Shown one piece after another: positions 1-12,550 of a stretch of 64,000 nucleotides of DNA. Under the pieces are notes generated by a model. That model did not search any database and was not told the origin of the DNA. It worked only from the letters and a program-made list of their open reading frames with translations. This DNA comes from Micractinium sp. NFX-FRZ (Eukaryota; Chlorophyta; Trebouxiophyceae; Chlorellales; Chlorellaceae): contig JAPTJF010000265.1 in the NCBI GenBank assembly GCA_029339195.1, positions 22,092 to 86,091 of the forward strand, given 5' to 3'. Each line of letters begins with the position of its first letter. The first letter of the stretch is position 1. The translations under genes were made by a program, and so were the position numbers.

Positions 1-1226
1 GCCAGGGTGCCCACAATGGGGGCCACAAACATCATGGCAGCAAAGATGTAGGCCTTGGTCAGCCCAGAGTCCTGCAGGGGCACCGTTGGGGTGTGAGCGC
101 GGCTGGGTGTGAGCGCTCACGAAGGAAGGGCACAGGTGCAGGCAGGCAGGCAGGCGGCCAGAGGCCAAGGGCCTTGGTGGGCCGGCCCACAGGTGCCAAC
201 ATGTCAAGAAGGGATGGCCGGCCTGCCCTGCCTGCTGTGACCCCACCAGTGCATGGGAGCTGCAGGTGCTGCACTGCATGGCAGTGCACTGGCATCGGCT
301 GCTCCACGCGCCATCTGCACCACCCCTGGCTCCGTCCTCTCGAGTCCACCCTCACACGAACCCGCCTCACCGTCTGCAGCGCCTCCGGCTTGGTGATGAA
401 CCTCACAATCTGGTTGAGGAACATGGGGCCGGCAAACTGGATGGCGCTGTACCCCAGCTGCAGGCAGAGCGCCGCCAGGATGCGGTGGTAGTGGCACCCC
501 CAGATGCTGCGCAGCACAAACCGGCTCGTCTCGCCCTTCTCGGCGCGAGCCAGGATGGTGGCGCCCTGCACGGCGGGGGGGGAGGAGGGACATGGGACGG
601 AGAGAATTTGAGGGGGATGCACGCACATGCATGCCACGAGAGTGAGCAGGCAGGCGGGCAGCGACACCGGCAGGGACACTGCGCCAGGCCGCGCAGCGCG
701 GCGCCACGCCACCACGCCTGCTGCAACCTCAGCCGCCTCCGCCCCACCCATCCGCCCGCCCCGCACCTTGTCGCCCATCCCCTTGGCGAGCTCCTTCTGG
801 CGCCGGAACTGCGCTGCGAAGCGCGGCTCCACGTGCGAGGTGAGCAGGGCGTCGGGGGTGGCAAACATGTCGCTGTACTGCAGCGTGCGGCGGTAGCCCA
901 GGCGCAGCAGCCCAGAGTACCACAGGTAGAGGATGTAGCTGACTGCAGGTGGGTGGGCAGGTGAGGGTGCGTTGTGGAACACATGCGGAATACAGCAGCA
1001 GGGGAGGCGCGGCAGGAGAGGTGCTACAACCCTGCGGCGGCAGCGGCGCCCATCGGCGGCGGCCGGCAGCCACAAAGTGTTAACACCATATGCGGCGCGG
1101 GCAGCGCGCGAAGGTGAGCCCGTGTTCACCTGGGTTTTGCATGAAGAGCGGCGGTGACTTGTGTTGTGTGGCGTCCGCCACTGCAGACCGAGCCATGGCC
1201 GGCTTCTCCACCGTCTGCGCACCCAT
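1..1226 (-). CDS. ABC transporter subfamily C (MRP-type), 5' part only
   Basis: This is the start of an ABCC/MRP exporter, a membrane pump for conjugated or anionic solutes, usually vacuolar in plants and algae. Exons read 1226-1130, 942-767, 565-371 and 71-<1, all with GT-AG borders; the gene continues past the left edge. The first exon gives a short hydrophilic leader (MGAQTVEKPAM). The second holds the family's LGYRRTL...D linker ahead of the first membrane domain, with no N-terminal TMD0. The third and fourth carry the first helices of that domain (FAGPMFLNQIVRFI and KAYIFAAMMFVAPIVGTL). Neither nucleotide-binding domain lies in the window, so the exact subclass is open. The start is the first ATG of the leader exon. 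Confidence 0.8.
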
Positions 1227-1603
1227 GGCGGCTGCCTGGGGCGGCGGGAGTGCTCGCTGCTACAGGTGTGCACTGTATTTCAGAGTCTAAAGGCTGGCCG
1301 GGGCCTCCTTCAACTTCTCGTCTTCTCGAATCGTTCTATTCACCACACAGCTTCACCCACCAGACGGGGGGCGTGCTGTGGAAGTGAAATTGAGGCGAAG
1401 TGGAGGAGAATTGCAGGAGTGGAGCCGGGAGTTGGCTTGGTGATGTGGACTGCTGCCGCCCAGTGCCGCTCCGTCAGCACTCGTCGGTACCGAACGGCCA
1501 CAGGAGTCCCAATGCGGTCTGGGCACGTTGTTCCTGGGCGTCGGTAATGCTGATGTTACAAACTACATCCATGCCTGCCTTGAAAGCAGCGCGGGAGCAT
1601 GCA
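1227..1603. other. Spacer: ABCC upstream region and 3' UTR of the GAF-like gene
   Basis: Both flanking genes are on the minus strand. The right part is the 3' UTR of the gene ending at 1604, and the left part is the probable promoter of the ABCC gene. No TATA-like box or further ORF is convincing here. Confidence 0.5.
1556..1560 (-). promoter_or_regulatory. TGTAA polyadenylation signal
   Basis: TGTAA on the minus strand, 44 bp past the stop at 1604. TGTAA is the characteristic near-upstream poly(A) element of green algae. Confidence 0.6.
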
Positions 1604-3555
1604 TCAGGGGCGCCAGGACTGCTGCACAAAGAGGCGGCGTGTGTGTGCCTCGAAGCAGTAGGCAGTTGCCAGCGGCAGGATGACGCCGTGCAGGAAGTGG
1701 CGGGTGCAGAAGTTGGGCAGCAGCTGCATGTTGATGGCCAGCAGGAAGGGGGCCAGGAAGCGGAAGCGCATCTGGAAGGCCAGGCCCATGACCGTGAGAG
1801 CGCCCAGCACGTCGCCGGAGGCCAGCCCGCGCCGCGAGCGGAGCGCCATCATCCACCCCGTGACCGTCACCCACGTGCCAAACAGCATCCAGTCGCGGTG
1901 GGAGCTGAACCTGCGACGCATGGCAGGGGTGTGAAGGAGGGGGGTGCATTCAGTGGGCGTGGCAGGCCTAGGCAGCGAGAGGTGGTTGCCCCACAGGCAA
2001 GCGGCGGGCCCTGCGTCGCCACAAGTTTGGGCTCTGCGGAAGAGCATGTCAGACACCCGCATCGCCCACTCACCAGTCGCGGGTGCGTTTGAATACTAGC
2101 AGCAGCCCCGGCAGCAATGCCATGCAGCCGGGCAGGCTCCACCACCCCAGAGGCTTGTGCACCATTTGGAAGGGGGTGGGGGGCAGCAACGCCTCCAGGC
2201 TGCAAGCGGCAGAGGAGGGAGGCAAGGAGGCAGTAAGTGGCGGTTGAGCTTGGCAGGTGTGCAGGTGGCAGGGGTGCTGGCATTGGCAGCCTGGCCTGGC
2301 CTGGCAAGCAGGCAGGCAGCAACGCCAGCCACAGGGGTGGGGCCCCCTCCACAGTGCAGGCCCGCCTCCTCTCCCAGGGCCCCTCACCAGAAGAAGCACA
2401 AGCAGATGAGGTAGGCCAAGCCGTCGATGCGCTGCAGGTGGGCGGCGTGGTAGCTGGCAAAGGCAAGCTCGCAGGCGCGCGCCCGGAACTGCAGAGTCAC
2501 TGGATGCGCCCGCGCCCCCGGCGCCATGCCCAGCCCCCCGGCCGCCTGGCCCTCGCTGCCGCCCGCCCCCCGCAGCCGCCCGCTGCTGATGGGCCCCTCT
2601 GCATCGCTGTCTGACAGCTCTGAGCCTGACCAGCTGGGGGGTTCACCCAGCAGGTCGCTGCCGCTGCCGCTGCCGCCGTCGCTGTCGCTGCCCTGGCCAC
2701 CAGCTAGCGCCTGCCGCGTCCCTAGGCGGTGAGGGTTGAGCATCCCGCCCACCAGGCCCCCAAACTCTCGCAGCGCCGCCCGCTGCTCACCTGCCGCTGC
2801 CTGTGCAACTAGTATGCACTGCTTGAGGGCAGGGAGGGTGACGTCGGCTGCCGAGGCGAAGCCTACCATCATGACACCCAGGGGGGCAGGGGGGCTGCTG
2901 CCGCTGGCACCGCCAGCGCCGGCGCCAGCGCTCCCAGAGCTGCAGTACCCCCCAGGGGCGAGCAGAGGGATGCCCACCAGCGTGGCGAGGTGGCACCCGG
3001 AGGCGATGAGGTGCACATCCTCCAGGCCGCGCCGCCTGCAGGGAGGGAGGGGGGGCCTCAGGAGGTGAGGGGCACCCTGGGAGTCGGGTGGGTGGTGCCC
3101 ACAAGTGCGTGCCTCGAGGGGACAAAGCATGCGTGCTGCAACCTGGGCATAGCTTTGGTGATGGGCAGGCGGCTTGCCCTGTGTTATCGTGGGCCGGGCC
3201 AGTGCCAGCACCTGTCTGCTGCTGAGATTTGAGGGGCGCAGCAAGTGCAGGGGCATGCGCACCGGTGCTGGGCGCCTGGCCGCAGCTGCAGCAGCTTGGC
3301 TTTGCGCTCGCGGAGCACCAGCCCCGCCAGGGAGGAGGCAAGCGAGAAGACTGAGGAGTGGCCAGGCCCCGGGGCCAGCAGGTTGCTGCTGCTGCACATC
3401 CCGGCGTCAGCGCCACCGCCCAGGGCCACGCTGAGAGAGCAGTAGACGGCTGGGTGCAGCGCCTCAAGCAGCGCTGACGTCGAGCCGTTCTGCACTGGCG
3501 ATTGCTTTAATGCAGCAGCTAGTGCTGCCGCGGCAGCACTGGCGGCTGCCGCCAT
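1604..3555 (-). CDS. Unrecognised protein: GAF-like N-terminus, multi-span membrane C-terminus
   Basis: Exons 3555-3263, 3035-2388, 2199-2074 and 1910-1604 join in frame to about 457 aa. I do not recognise the family. Residues about 20-220 resemble a GAF-type sensor fold (HLIASGCHLATLVGIPLLAPGG, then APLGVMMVGFASAADV), with alanine- and glycine-rich insertions. A low-complexity Ser/Asp/Gly stretch follows. The last 160 residues hold about six hydrophobic segments, for example GLAYLICLCFFW, ALLPGLLLVF and LGALTVMGLAFQMRF. This layout recalls algal sensor or cyclase-like membrane proteins, but no catalytic domain is visible. The start is uncertain: the first exon has an acceptor upstream at 3570 and could continue from an earlier exon nearer 3720-3800. 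A TGTAA signal lies 44 bp past the stop. Confidence 0.6.
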
Positions 3556-4263
3556 CAATGGCTCTCCTGCCTGCACACGTAGGGCGGTGTGGGGGGTCAG
3601 GGCATAGAGGGGCAGGGGCAGGCGGAGGGGCGGGCACCGGCGGCGGTCCCGCCTCGCTCCCGCCAGGTGTGTGCCTGCGACAGACAGCCCGGGCAGCCAG
3701 CGCGCTGTTTGTGGTGCCATGCGACGGCAGTGTGCTCCATATGTGCTCAGGCGACAGCGTTCGCCTGCGGGAGCAAAGCGTTGGGTGCACTTGCATGGCT
3801 CACCAAGCTTGCTGCTTGAAGCGAACCAACGCTGCGGTGAAGGAACCAACTCGGGCTTCTCGCCGGAGAAGCCGGGCTGCCGCTTGGCGCAGGCGACTGT
3901 AGCGCAGGCGACAGGCCTCCGCCCCCACAACTTGCCCTCCTCAGTGCTTGCTCAAGGCTTGTACAGCTCTTGCAGCGCCCTGGTATACGGGTTCAAGGAC
4001 AAGGCTCACTGCGCCAGACCATTCGATACAGTACGCCTGTGCTTATGTGAACAGCTGCATCTGACTGCATGCCTGTCTGACCATACAAGTGGTTCCATGT
4101 TAAAGATGCCACTGGCTGCTGCTGGGCAAGCTAAATTTGGTCAAGCCAGAGCAAATGCGCAAAGGGACAGGAATAGAGGGGCGAATCAGGTGTCAGTCAC
4201 AGTTCAGAAATTCAGCGGCACTTGCAAAGCGAAGCAGGAAGGAGATGCGTGTCGGGCGGGGCG
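3556..4263. other. Spacer: P5B ATPase 3' UTR and upstream region of the GAF-like gene
   Basis: This holds the P5B 3' UTR (minus strand) and the promoter or possible first exon of the next minus-strand gene. Short ORFs around 3670-3930 have no recognisable homology. No TGTAA was found for the ATPase here. Confidence 0.4.
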
Positions 4264-7200
4264 CTACGACACGGGCAGCCCGCACAGCCGCCGCCCCTTG
4301 AGTTTCTCGTACGCCCAGCCGGCAAAGGAGTCTGCCAGCCAGGAGACGCCAAGGTTGATGGCCAGCAGCAGCACCACCTTGCCGCGGAACTCTGGCGGGA
4401 AGGGCTTCAGGCCCGCAAAATCCTCGCCCACCCGCCCCGCAGGCACCAGGATGAGCAGGCCCAGGAAGAGGGACTGGAAGGACAGCGCTGCAGGCAGGCG
4501 TGGCAGGGAGGGGGGGAAGCCAGGCATTGCGTTGGTATCCACCTCTGCAGCAGTGCTACGGGCTGAGGCAAGCCAACACTGGAAAGCACATGCACGCACC
4601 CAGTGCACATGCCATGCCCTGCCTGAGCTCTCTCCTCGCCCAGAGGCCCCACGTCGCCCCGCAATGGTTCCTCGCCTTGCCCGGCCCCCAACGCTCTGGG
4701 TCCCCCCCCCTGCTCACCCAGCAGCAGCCAGAGGTTTGTGTATATGGGGCGGCGGAAGGGCGGCCCCTTGTTGAACACAAAGGCGGCGATGAGGAACTGG
4801 CCCAGGCTCATGAGGAAGACGATGCTGTTCTCATACGACTGGCTGCACACCGTCGAGTTGGACTGGTGGCGGTCAAAGCAGTTGGTGCCGTCGGGGTGGG
4901 GGTCGAACCGCGTGTAGAACGACTGACGCGTCAGCATCAGCAGCGCCGCCAGCTGCAGAGGTGGGCGGGGGCAGGCAGAGGCGGCAGGGGCCACCGGGAT
5001 GACACGGCAGGCTTGGGTAAGCTGCTGGCTGGCCGGCAGGCTGCCCTGAATGCAACAAACTGCAGTGCATGCCAGCAGCTGCTGCTGCTTCCTGTCCAGA
5101 TCAGAATCCTTCACTCGGGTGTGCACCCAGGACATGTGCCGTTATCCGAGCTTGCACGCCTGCGCTCACCACCAGCACTGCCCCCACCCCAACCCTGGCC
5201 CTGCCAGCCCACCACGCCAGCCCGCCCACCTGGAAGAGTGCGCAGGTGGTGAACTGCAGGATGACGGGCAGCCAGATGCCCAGGGACATGAGGCGGTCAG
5301 GCGGGCGCTGCTTGGAGAGCTTCTTGGCGGGGCGGGTGAAGCCCATGACGGAGGCCAGCACCGTGGTGTACAGCAGGTCCTGCGGGGACGGGGGAGGGCG
5401 CATGGCGGGTGGAGACGGTGGGCAAGCAGGGGTGCTCAGGGGGGTGGCATGGCTAAGCAGTGGATGACAAATCAGAACAGTCCAAGCTCAAGCTGCACGC
5501 GGGGCCTGCAGTACCAGCCATGGCTGCTACCTGCCGTCAGACCTCCCTGCTCGTCCATCCCCTGCCCCTTCCCTGCCCCACTCAACCAAGGGCAGCGGCA
5601 GCAGCATGAGAGGGCTCCTCTGCTGACTACCGGGCCCCAGTCAATGGCCCCCCACTATGCCCCCGAGTCCAGGTAACTTGCCTGAACGAGGTACTGGTAG
5701 TTGCCCACCGACCCTCCGTAGCTGTACATGATCGCCACGCCAAAGGTCTGCGTGTAGGCAAAGTGGCACCGGCGGTCAGTGTGGGGGCGTCATGCAGTGG
5801 AGCAGTGGCCAAGGGGCTTGCATTCGAGGATGACTGGCACCACGGCAAAGCCTCCTCCTACAGCAGCACCACGCTGTTTCTCACATCGCCCGCCTGCTGC
5901 ACCGCGCTGAACACATACAGAAACACATACACAGTTGCTGGCCGAACCCCTTGACGCCACACATCATCTGCCACACCTCCCTGCTCCCCCACACAAGCTC
6001 TGCCCACTGCCACCGCCCACCTGGATGAAGGCATAGACGATGATGAACTTGAAGATGATGTAGGAGGTGATGAGGGAGCAGCGCCCCTCGGCAATCACGG
6101 TCAGCATGCAGGCGATGGTCTGGCGCTTGGAGGTGAGCGGCGCCGCCACAGACGCCTCCGCCTCGCACAGGCTCACGCCCACGTGCGCCGCCTTGAGCGC
6201 CCCCACGTCGTTGGCGCCGTCCCCGCAGAAGCCCACATGCTCGCCCAGCCCCGCCACCTCCGTGCCATCCTCCGCCACGCTGCCATCCCCCAGCATCTCC
6301 ATCAGCGTGCGCTTGTCGTCGGGTGACATGCGCGCATACACGCCCGCACGCTCCAGGAACGGCTGCAGCATGTCGCCGCCCAGCTCTTGCAGCTGCAGAG
6401 GGAGGGGGCGGAGGGGCGATGCCCAAGGGGGCACAGACACAGGGTGGGCAGGCAGCAGGTACGGGCTGGGACACCTGCCCTCCAGGCCGGGGGAGGTGGT
6501 GGGCAGCCAGTCCTGGCATGGCCCGGGAGCATGCCCCGGGTCTAGGGGATGCACGCCCGCTGCACCCGGATGGCTGATATCCCATGGCACTGTGCTGTCA
6601 ATTGCAGCCTGCACTCACCCAAAGCCAACTATCACCCTGCCTCACAGCTTGGCCCCCACCGCCCCCTGCGGGCCCCCCGCCCACCTTCTGAAAGCCGCGC
6701 CCAGTAACTGCGGCCGCCAGGGACCCCGCGGCCACGCCGCCCGCCAGCTCATCAGCCCCGCCCAGAGCCAGCTCGCTGCCATCTGGTCCCGCCGCCGCCA
6801 GCGCCAAGCTGCTGTGCTCCACCCGCCCCTCCGCGCTGGCTGTGTCCGCAAAAGCCACGGGCCGGTTCTGGCAGAGCATGCCGCAGTTGTGTGCCATGCT
6901 AACGGCGGTTCGTGCATGGTCTCCAGTCACCATGACGGTGCGGATGTCGGCGTCGTGCAGCTGAGCAATGACAGAGGTGGTGTCGGAGCGCAGCGGGTTG
7001 ACCATCACCGCCAGCCCGCAAAACTGCAGGCCCACCTCCAGCTCCTCCTGTGGACAGGAAAAGGGGCAGGCAGGACTTTGAGGGCTTGAGAAAGGGTGGG
7101 GCGTGGCTAGAAACTGAAGACAACAGCAGGCAGTGCTTTGCCTGCCCAAGAAAGCGGCATGCCCTGCAGGCAGCACGCCCCAGCAAGGAAGCAGGGCATC

Positions 7201-10200
7201 CCCCAGGCCCCCGGCAGGACCAACAGTGCACCCCATACACACACATGTCCCCCCAGGAGGGGCACGCACCTGCGCCATGCCCTGCACCTCGCCCTCGCTG
7301 TGCCCCACCAGCTGCCGCGTCGCCAGGCCCAGCACGCGCAGCCCCTCGCGCGTGTACTTGCCCAGCTCTGCATCAAAGTCGGCGGGCACGCTGGCAGGCC
7401 CTGCAGAGCAGACAGGAGCGGTGGCAGAGAGCAGCAAAGTGGGGCCATCACCAGGCGCCAGGGAGGATGCAGAGCGCTGCCATGAGCAGCACCACCGGAA
7501 ATAACTGAACGGCAGCCGCCAGCCCGTGGCCTCTAATTGCTCCTGCCCCCACACACTGCAACGCTCGCACGGATGTGTTCAAGACTCACTCAGACAGCGC
7601 ACAACCCACCCTCCTGCCGTTGAGCAAGGGCCCGCACCTGACAGCTTGCGCATCATCTCAGGCGAGCCCTTGGCCATGACGTGCAGGCTGCCGTCAGGCT
7701 TGCGCACCACCACCACGTTGCGCTGCTTCTCCGCAGAGAACTCAAACCGCCGCACAATGATGTACGTGCCGCCCAGGCCCAGCGGCGCCCCCGGCGGCGG
7801 CTGCACCTTGGTGCGCACGTGTGCTGTGGCCAGGATGCCAGGCGAGCCGGGCACGCTGCGCGGCGTGTGCTGCGGCGACACGCCAGAGGTGCTGAGCCCG
7901 CCCAGCTCCGCATCCTCGGAGACGGTGATCACCTCCACTGCCTGACCGCTGCCGCCGTCGTCCAGCATGCGCCAGCCTGGAGGGGGGCGGCGGGCAGTGA
8001 AGGCAGGAAGGTGAGGGCCTGGCGGGCCCTGCATACAGCTGTGCCTCCTGTAGGAGGCGGGCTGCCATGAAGGAGGAGCACGTGTGTATGCACACACTCT
8101 CGCCACAACAACGAACCGCAGCACCAAACAGGAGACACATCTTCCTCACCGGGCGAGGCAGGCTCTGGCCCCACTTGAGCTGTGCTGGGGTTGGTTGAGA
8201 GCGCCGCTCGCCTCCCGGACTTCCCAGCCCCCAGAAACAGACGCCCCAGGCGTACTCTCTCACCCATCCCACCTGTAGCTTCGAAGAGGCGCTGGTCCAG
8301 CGGATCGCCCACCAGCTCTGCACCCAGCTGCGCCAGGCCGTGGCACGTGGCCAGCAGCTCCTGGAAGGCTGCCGGCATGTCGGGCGGCGAGCAGACAATG
8401 GGCGCAAAGGCAGGGCCGGCGGTGAGCTGCGAGCCATCAGCGCTGCCGCGGCCAGCTGTCACCGGCACCACGCCCTGCAGGTCCAGCCCTGGCTCTGTGA
8501 GCGTGCCGGTCTTGTCGAAGCACAGCACGTTGAGGTGCCCCGCCAGGGTGACGGCTGAAGGGTTGGAGACGTAGATGTCGTGCTGCTGCAGGCGGCTGAT
8601 GGCGATGGCGGTGGCCACCGTGAGGCAGGCGGGCAGGGCGGGGGGCACCGCAATGGTGATCATGTCCAGGTACTTGAGGAGGATGAAGCTGCAGGGGAGG
8701 AGGAGCGGGGGCACAGGCAGGCAGTGAGAGTTTGGAGCAGGAGCAGGCATGCAGGAGCGTGAGGAAGAGAGGTAGAGCAAGGGCAACGGAACACAAGGTC
8801 GGGTGAGGAGAGCGGGGGATTGTGCGGGCACATGGGGACAGCAGGCGATGAGATGAGGGGGAGACGGGAGCACACTCCCCCATCCTCCGCAGGGCCCCCA
8901 CCCTCTCCGCTGCTGCCTCCTTTCAGCAGGGCTCCCATGGCCCCAGCCGCTCACCCCGCATGCGCGCCGTAGGAGGCCAGCGCCACCACGTCCCACACGT
9001 AGAAGCACAGGCCCAGCATCATCATGACGGCAATGAACTTGAGGGCGTCGCCCACAAAGGTCTGGCGGTGGTGCCGCGGGAAGAGGATGGACTTCATGAG
9101 CTGGCCCTTGGCCGTCCAAAAGGCGGTGCGCGCCACCACGCCCAGAGCCATGCGCTCGCTGCCGCCGGGGCGCACCTGCGCAGCAGGAGCAAGTCGAACA
9201 GCACAGGGCAGTGGTGTGGTTGGTGGCATACAACCAACCAGGCGTCACATCAATCGCAGTGCCACTGCTTGCAGGCAAAGCTTGGCTGTGTCAGCACCGC
9301 TCTGCTCCGCCTCCGCCCATCGCTCACCTACAGTACCTCTGCCAGCCAGCACCCCGCCCCCTGCTGCCAGTGCCAGCTTGCACCTTATTCGCCTCCCATC
9401 CCGCAGCTGCACCCACCTGCGCCACTGTGGTGCCTCCATACAGGGTGCAGCTCTTCAGGATGTCGGGGTCGTAGTTGGTGCCGTCCACGGCGGGGCTGTA
9501 GCTGACCTTGCGCACCGGCACCGCCTCGCCCGTCAGCATGTTCTCGTCAACAATCGCCTCGCCCCTGGGAAAGGAGGGAAGGGGAAATTGAGGGTGAGAA
9601 GGTGGGTGGGTGGCAGAAGTGAGGAGGGTGGAGTGGTGCAAGCACTCTGAGCGCGGGCAACAATGAGCGAGCATGGCAGTCGAGCCGGCACGGTTGGTTC
9701 CATGCCTGCCTGCCCGCGCCACCTGCCCGAACACCCAGCCCCAGCCCCTCCCCCAGCCTGCCTCGATGTGATACCCTCAAAGGCCAGTGTGCCTGCCCAC
9801 CTGACAAGCGCGACGTCGCAGGGCAGGATGCCCGGGTGCAGCACAATCACATCGCCAGGCAGGAGTTCTGTGGAGTCCACGGTGCTGACGCGCCCATTTT
9901 GCAGCACCTGGCAGGTGGAGGGGACAAGGCATGGACAGGTGAGTGGACAGCAGCGCAACAACATCACACCTGAAAGAGAAGGAGCTAAGGCTGCACACCC
10001 TTCCCACACTGCCGCCCCGCCCTTGCCTACAGCCGAGCCAGGCGCACTCCAACCCACCCCACCCCGGCACGGGCCCGCCCCGTCCCGCCACCCGCACCTG
10101 GACCTCGCAGGTATAGTGCGCCAGCGCTGCCAGTCGTTTGCGGTATTGGTAGGAGCTGACCACGTTGGTGATGATGGAGAAGAGGGTGATGGCCACAATG

Positions 10201-11884
10201 ATCAGGCTGTAGCTGTAGTAGGCCTGGGCACACCTGCAGGCAGCGGGATGGGGCAGGGGCAGGGGCCACAGCGGGCGGCAAGCTCGAAAAAGTGTGCGGC
10301 AGCGCGATGCAGTCGTGCTGGCGCCTCCCTGCAGCCTGCTTCACCTGCCGACAGCCAAGGCAGCAGCACGCGGGCAGCAGCCGCTGCCCACCCACTGCAC
10401 GCCTGGCCCTAGTCTAGGCTGCTCCACCGCTGCGCTCACCAAATGGCCACCGAGGCATACTGGAAGATGAAGAAGGGGTGGATCATCTCCTGCCCCATCA
10501 GCACCGGCACGCTCTTCACGGGGATGACCAGCTCATTGGCGCCATACAGTGTGCGCCGCTCAGAGCGGTCAAAGTCATCCATCAGCTGGCCTGCAGGGAG
10601 GCGCAGGGCATGGGGAGGGGAGGGTCAGGGGAGGAATGGGCGCAGGGCCGCTCAGCAGGCAGGGAGGCAGGCAAGCAGGGCGCTGGCAGTGCAGGCACAA
10701 GGACAGCTCCTGGCAGAGAAGGGGGCGCGACGGCATTGAGCCTCACGTCAAGCACCCACAAGCTGCAGTAGCACCCTGGGCAAGCCCTGCTCCATCCTGC
10801 ATGCATGCCACTGTCCAGCCCAACAACCCAGCCATGACATGCACAGCAACAAAGCAGCGGCAGCGCACCCTTGATATTGCGGCTGCCCGTGACACCGCAC
10901 AGCGTGGTGCTAAAGTCGGAAGGCATGGCAGGCACCGGCAGGAAGGTGGCCTGCCCGTGGTTGTACAGGTAGCGGCCGCAGCGGAACTCCAGCAGGCGGT
11001 CGTACCCATCCCCCCCCTTCAGAGCCGCTGCTGCCGCGGTCAGTGCCACAGTTGGGGTGGCTACCGGCGTCTCGTCCTCTGTCAGCACATGTGCACCTGC
11101 CAGCCCCTGGTGCAGGCTGCTGCTGGCCTGAATGTTGATGCTGTTGAAGGACGCCAGTTTCTGCACCCGCACCAGCTCCTCCTGCTTGTCCAACAGCTGC
11201 AGTAGATTGGGCGAGGCAACAGAGATGGAGGGGTGTGCGGGTGGGCGCTGATAGGCTGGGAGGGAGGCATTGCACGGACAAAGCAAACAGGTGCGGTTGT
11301 CATGTTCACGCTCAGCACCCGGGTGTCAACAACCGCAGCCTGCACATGCACCGAACCTGCACGGAAGCAGCCGAGTACTGAAGCAGCACTGCAGCACCCA
11401 CAAGCGTGTTTACGGCAGCAGCGCACCGTGACGACGACATAGTCGGACTGGCTCAGTGGGCAGGGCACCAGTGTGAGGAGCACGCGCAGGCGCAGGTACC
11501 AGCGCGTGAGGATGAAGAGTACTCCACACGTGAGCACACACAGCAGGGCGAACAGCAGCCGGCGGTGCAGCGGTGAGCGGTAGCCCTGGAAGGAGGCGAT
11601 GTCCTGCGGGCAATCAGCACAGGACTGGTTAAAGCGGGACACAGAGACAGCCAGAATGCAGGTGTCGCTGGCAGAGGGGGAGCAAGCGGCGGCCAGGGGG
11701 AGCAGCAGCGCTGGTGCGGCGGGTGGCGGAGCGTGGTTGTGGCGCGCCTGCGGCTGGCTGCGCCGCTTGCCTGACTCGCACTTGCCTTATCCTGCAGCTC
11801 TGCGCCCTCCACAGCGCTGCTGGAGCTGCTTTTGGTGCCTCCTGACGGGAGCAGAGACGCGAGCTCGACAGCCTGTGGCCTCAT
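4264..11884 (-). CDS. P5B-type cation-transporting ATPase (ATP13A2-like)
   Basis: Predicted P5B pump of late-endosomal or vacuolar membrane; characterised relatives (ATP13A2) export polyamines from the lysosome. Seventeen exons join in frame to 1220 aa: 11884-11786, 11603-11427, 11196-10869, 10590-10440, 10233-10098, 9907-9801, 9564-9417, 9175-8955, 8688-8273, 7976-7638, 7400-7270, 7047-6685, 6392-6021, 5747-5682, 5379-5230, 4952-4718 and 4487-4264. The P5B membrane motif PPALP is at about 471-475, the phosphorylated Asp in DKTGTLT at about 514, KGSPE near 699, TGD near 792 and GDGANDVGALKAA at about 929. The actuator loop reads LTGEAVPV instead of the usual TGES. Introns 1 and 14 use GC-AG borders (AAG|GCAAGT, CAG|GCAAGT). 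Substrate is inferred from the family. Confidence 0.92.
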
Positions 11885-12550
11885 TGCGCCTCCAGCCGTC
11901 GAATAACACTTATCTGCTGACAGCTGCTAAAGGCACATCGTTGCACAGCACGCCAGGTCGGCGGTTGAGCGCAGAACACCGCTGGGGGCCCCAGGTGCCT
12001 TCCAACCAAATCCAGCCAAGTGATGCACCACCAAACTTGCAGTTGCAAGGCCCAACAAACCATTTTGAGAGACTGCCACGCAGGCCACACAGCACAGCAC
12101 GCGTGAAGACTTCCCCCCCCCCCCGCCCTGGCCTCTTATCTCTCCCCTGCTTGTCCAACCTGCCGCTTCAGCCTGCGATCTACGCTCCTGCTGTCCTTCA
12201 CAACTTCGTTTGTTCGAGTGTGCAAAAGTGGCTTCAAGCGCGTCATGGCAGGTGTTTGGGCCCTGCCGGGGGACTCAAGGCGCCTTTTGGTGGAGACTAA
12301 TGCCGCGCAGAGCCTGCAGATGGTCTGGCCGTCGGCAGCTGACCGCTGCTGCGGCCCCCCCGCCTGCCCGCCTCGTGCCCCTGCGGCGGCGCTCCTTGCG
12401 CCTCACAGGCGCCTCTTTTGCCTGCCTCCCTTGACTACCCATATTGCAGACGTCGAGCGTGTTGACGCTGCACAGGCAGCAGCAGCAGCGCGCCCGCAGG
12501 CGGGCGCACTGGCAGCAGCTGCAGCAGCGCACGGTGCGGCGGCCGCCTCA
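11885..12550. promoter_or_regulatory. Divergent intergenic region between P5B ATPase and NIPA transporter
   Basis: Both genes start outward from this 666 bp, so it must hold both promoters and 5' UTRs. An open frame runs into the NIPA start from about 12218, but it is compositionally repetitive and lacks homology, so it is treated as 5' UTR. A C-run lies near 12113-12124. Confidence 0.5.

Noticed and set aside
12218..12550. N-terminal extension of the NIPA protein
   Set aside because: The open frame upstream of MSDQSIG is Ala-rich and lacks homology, while the family starts at this methionine.
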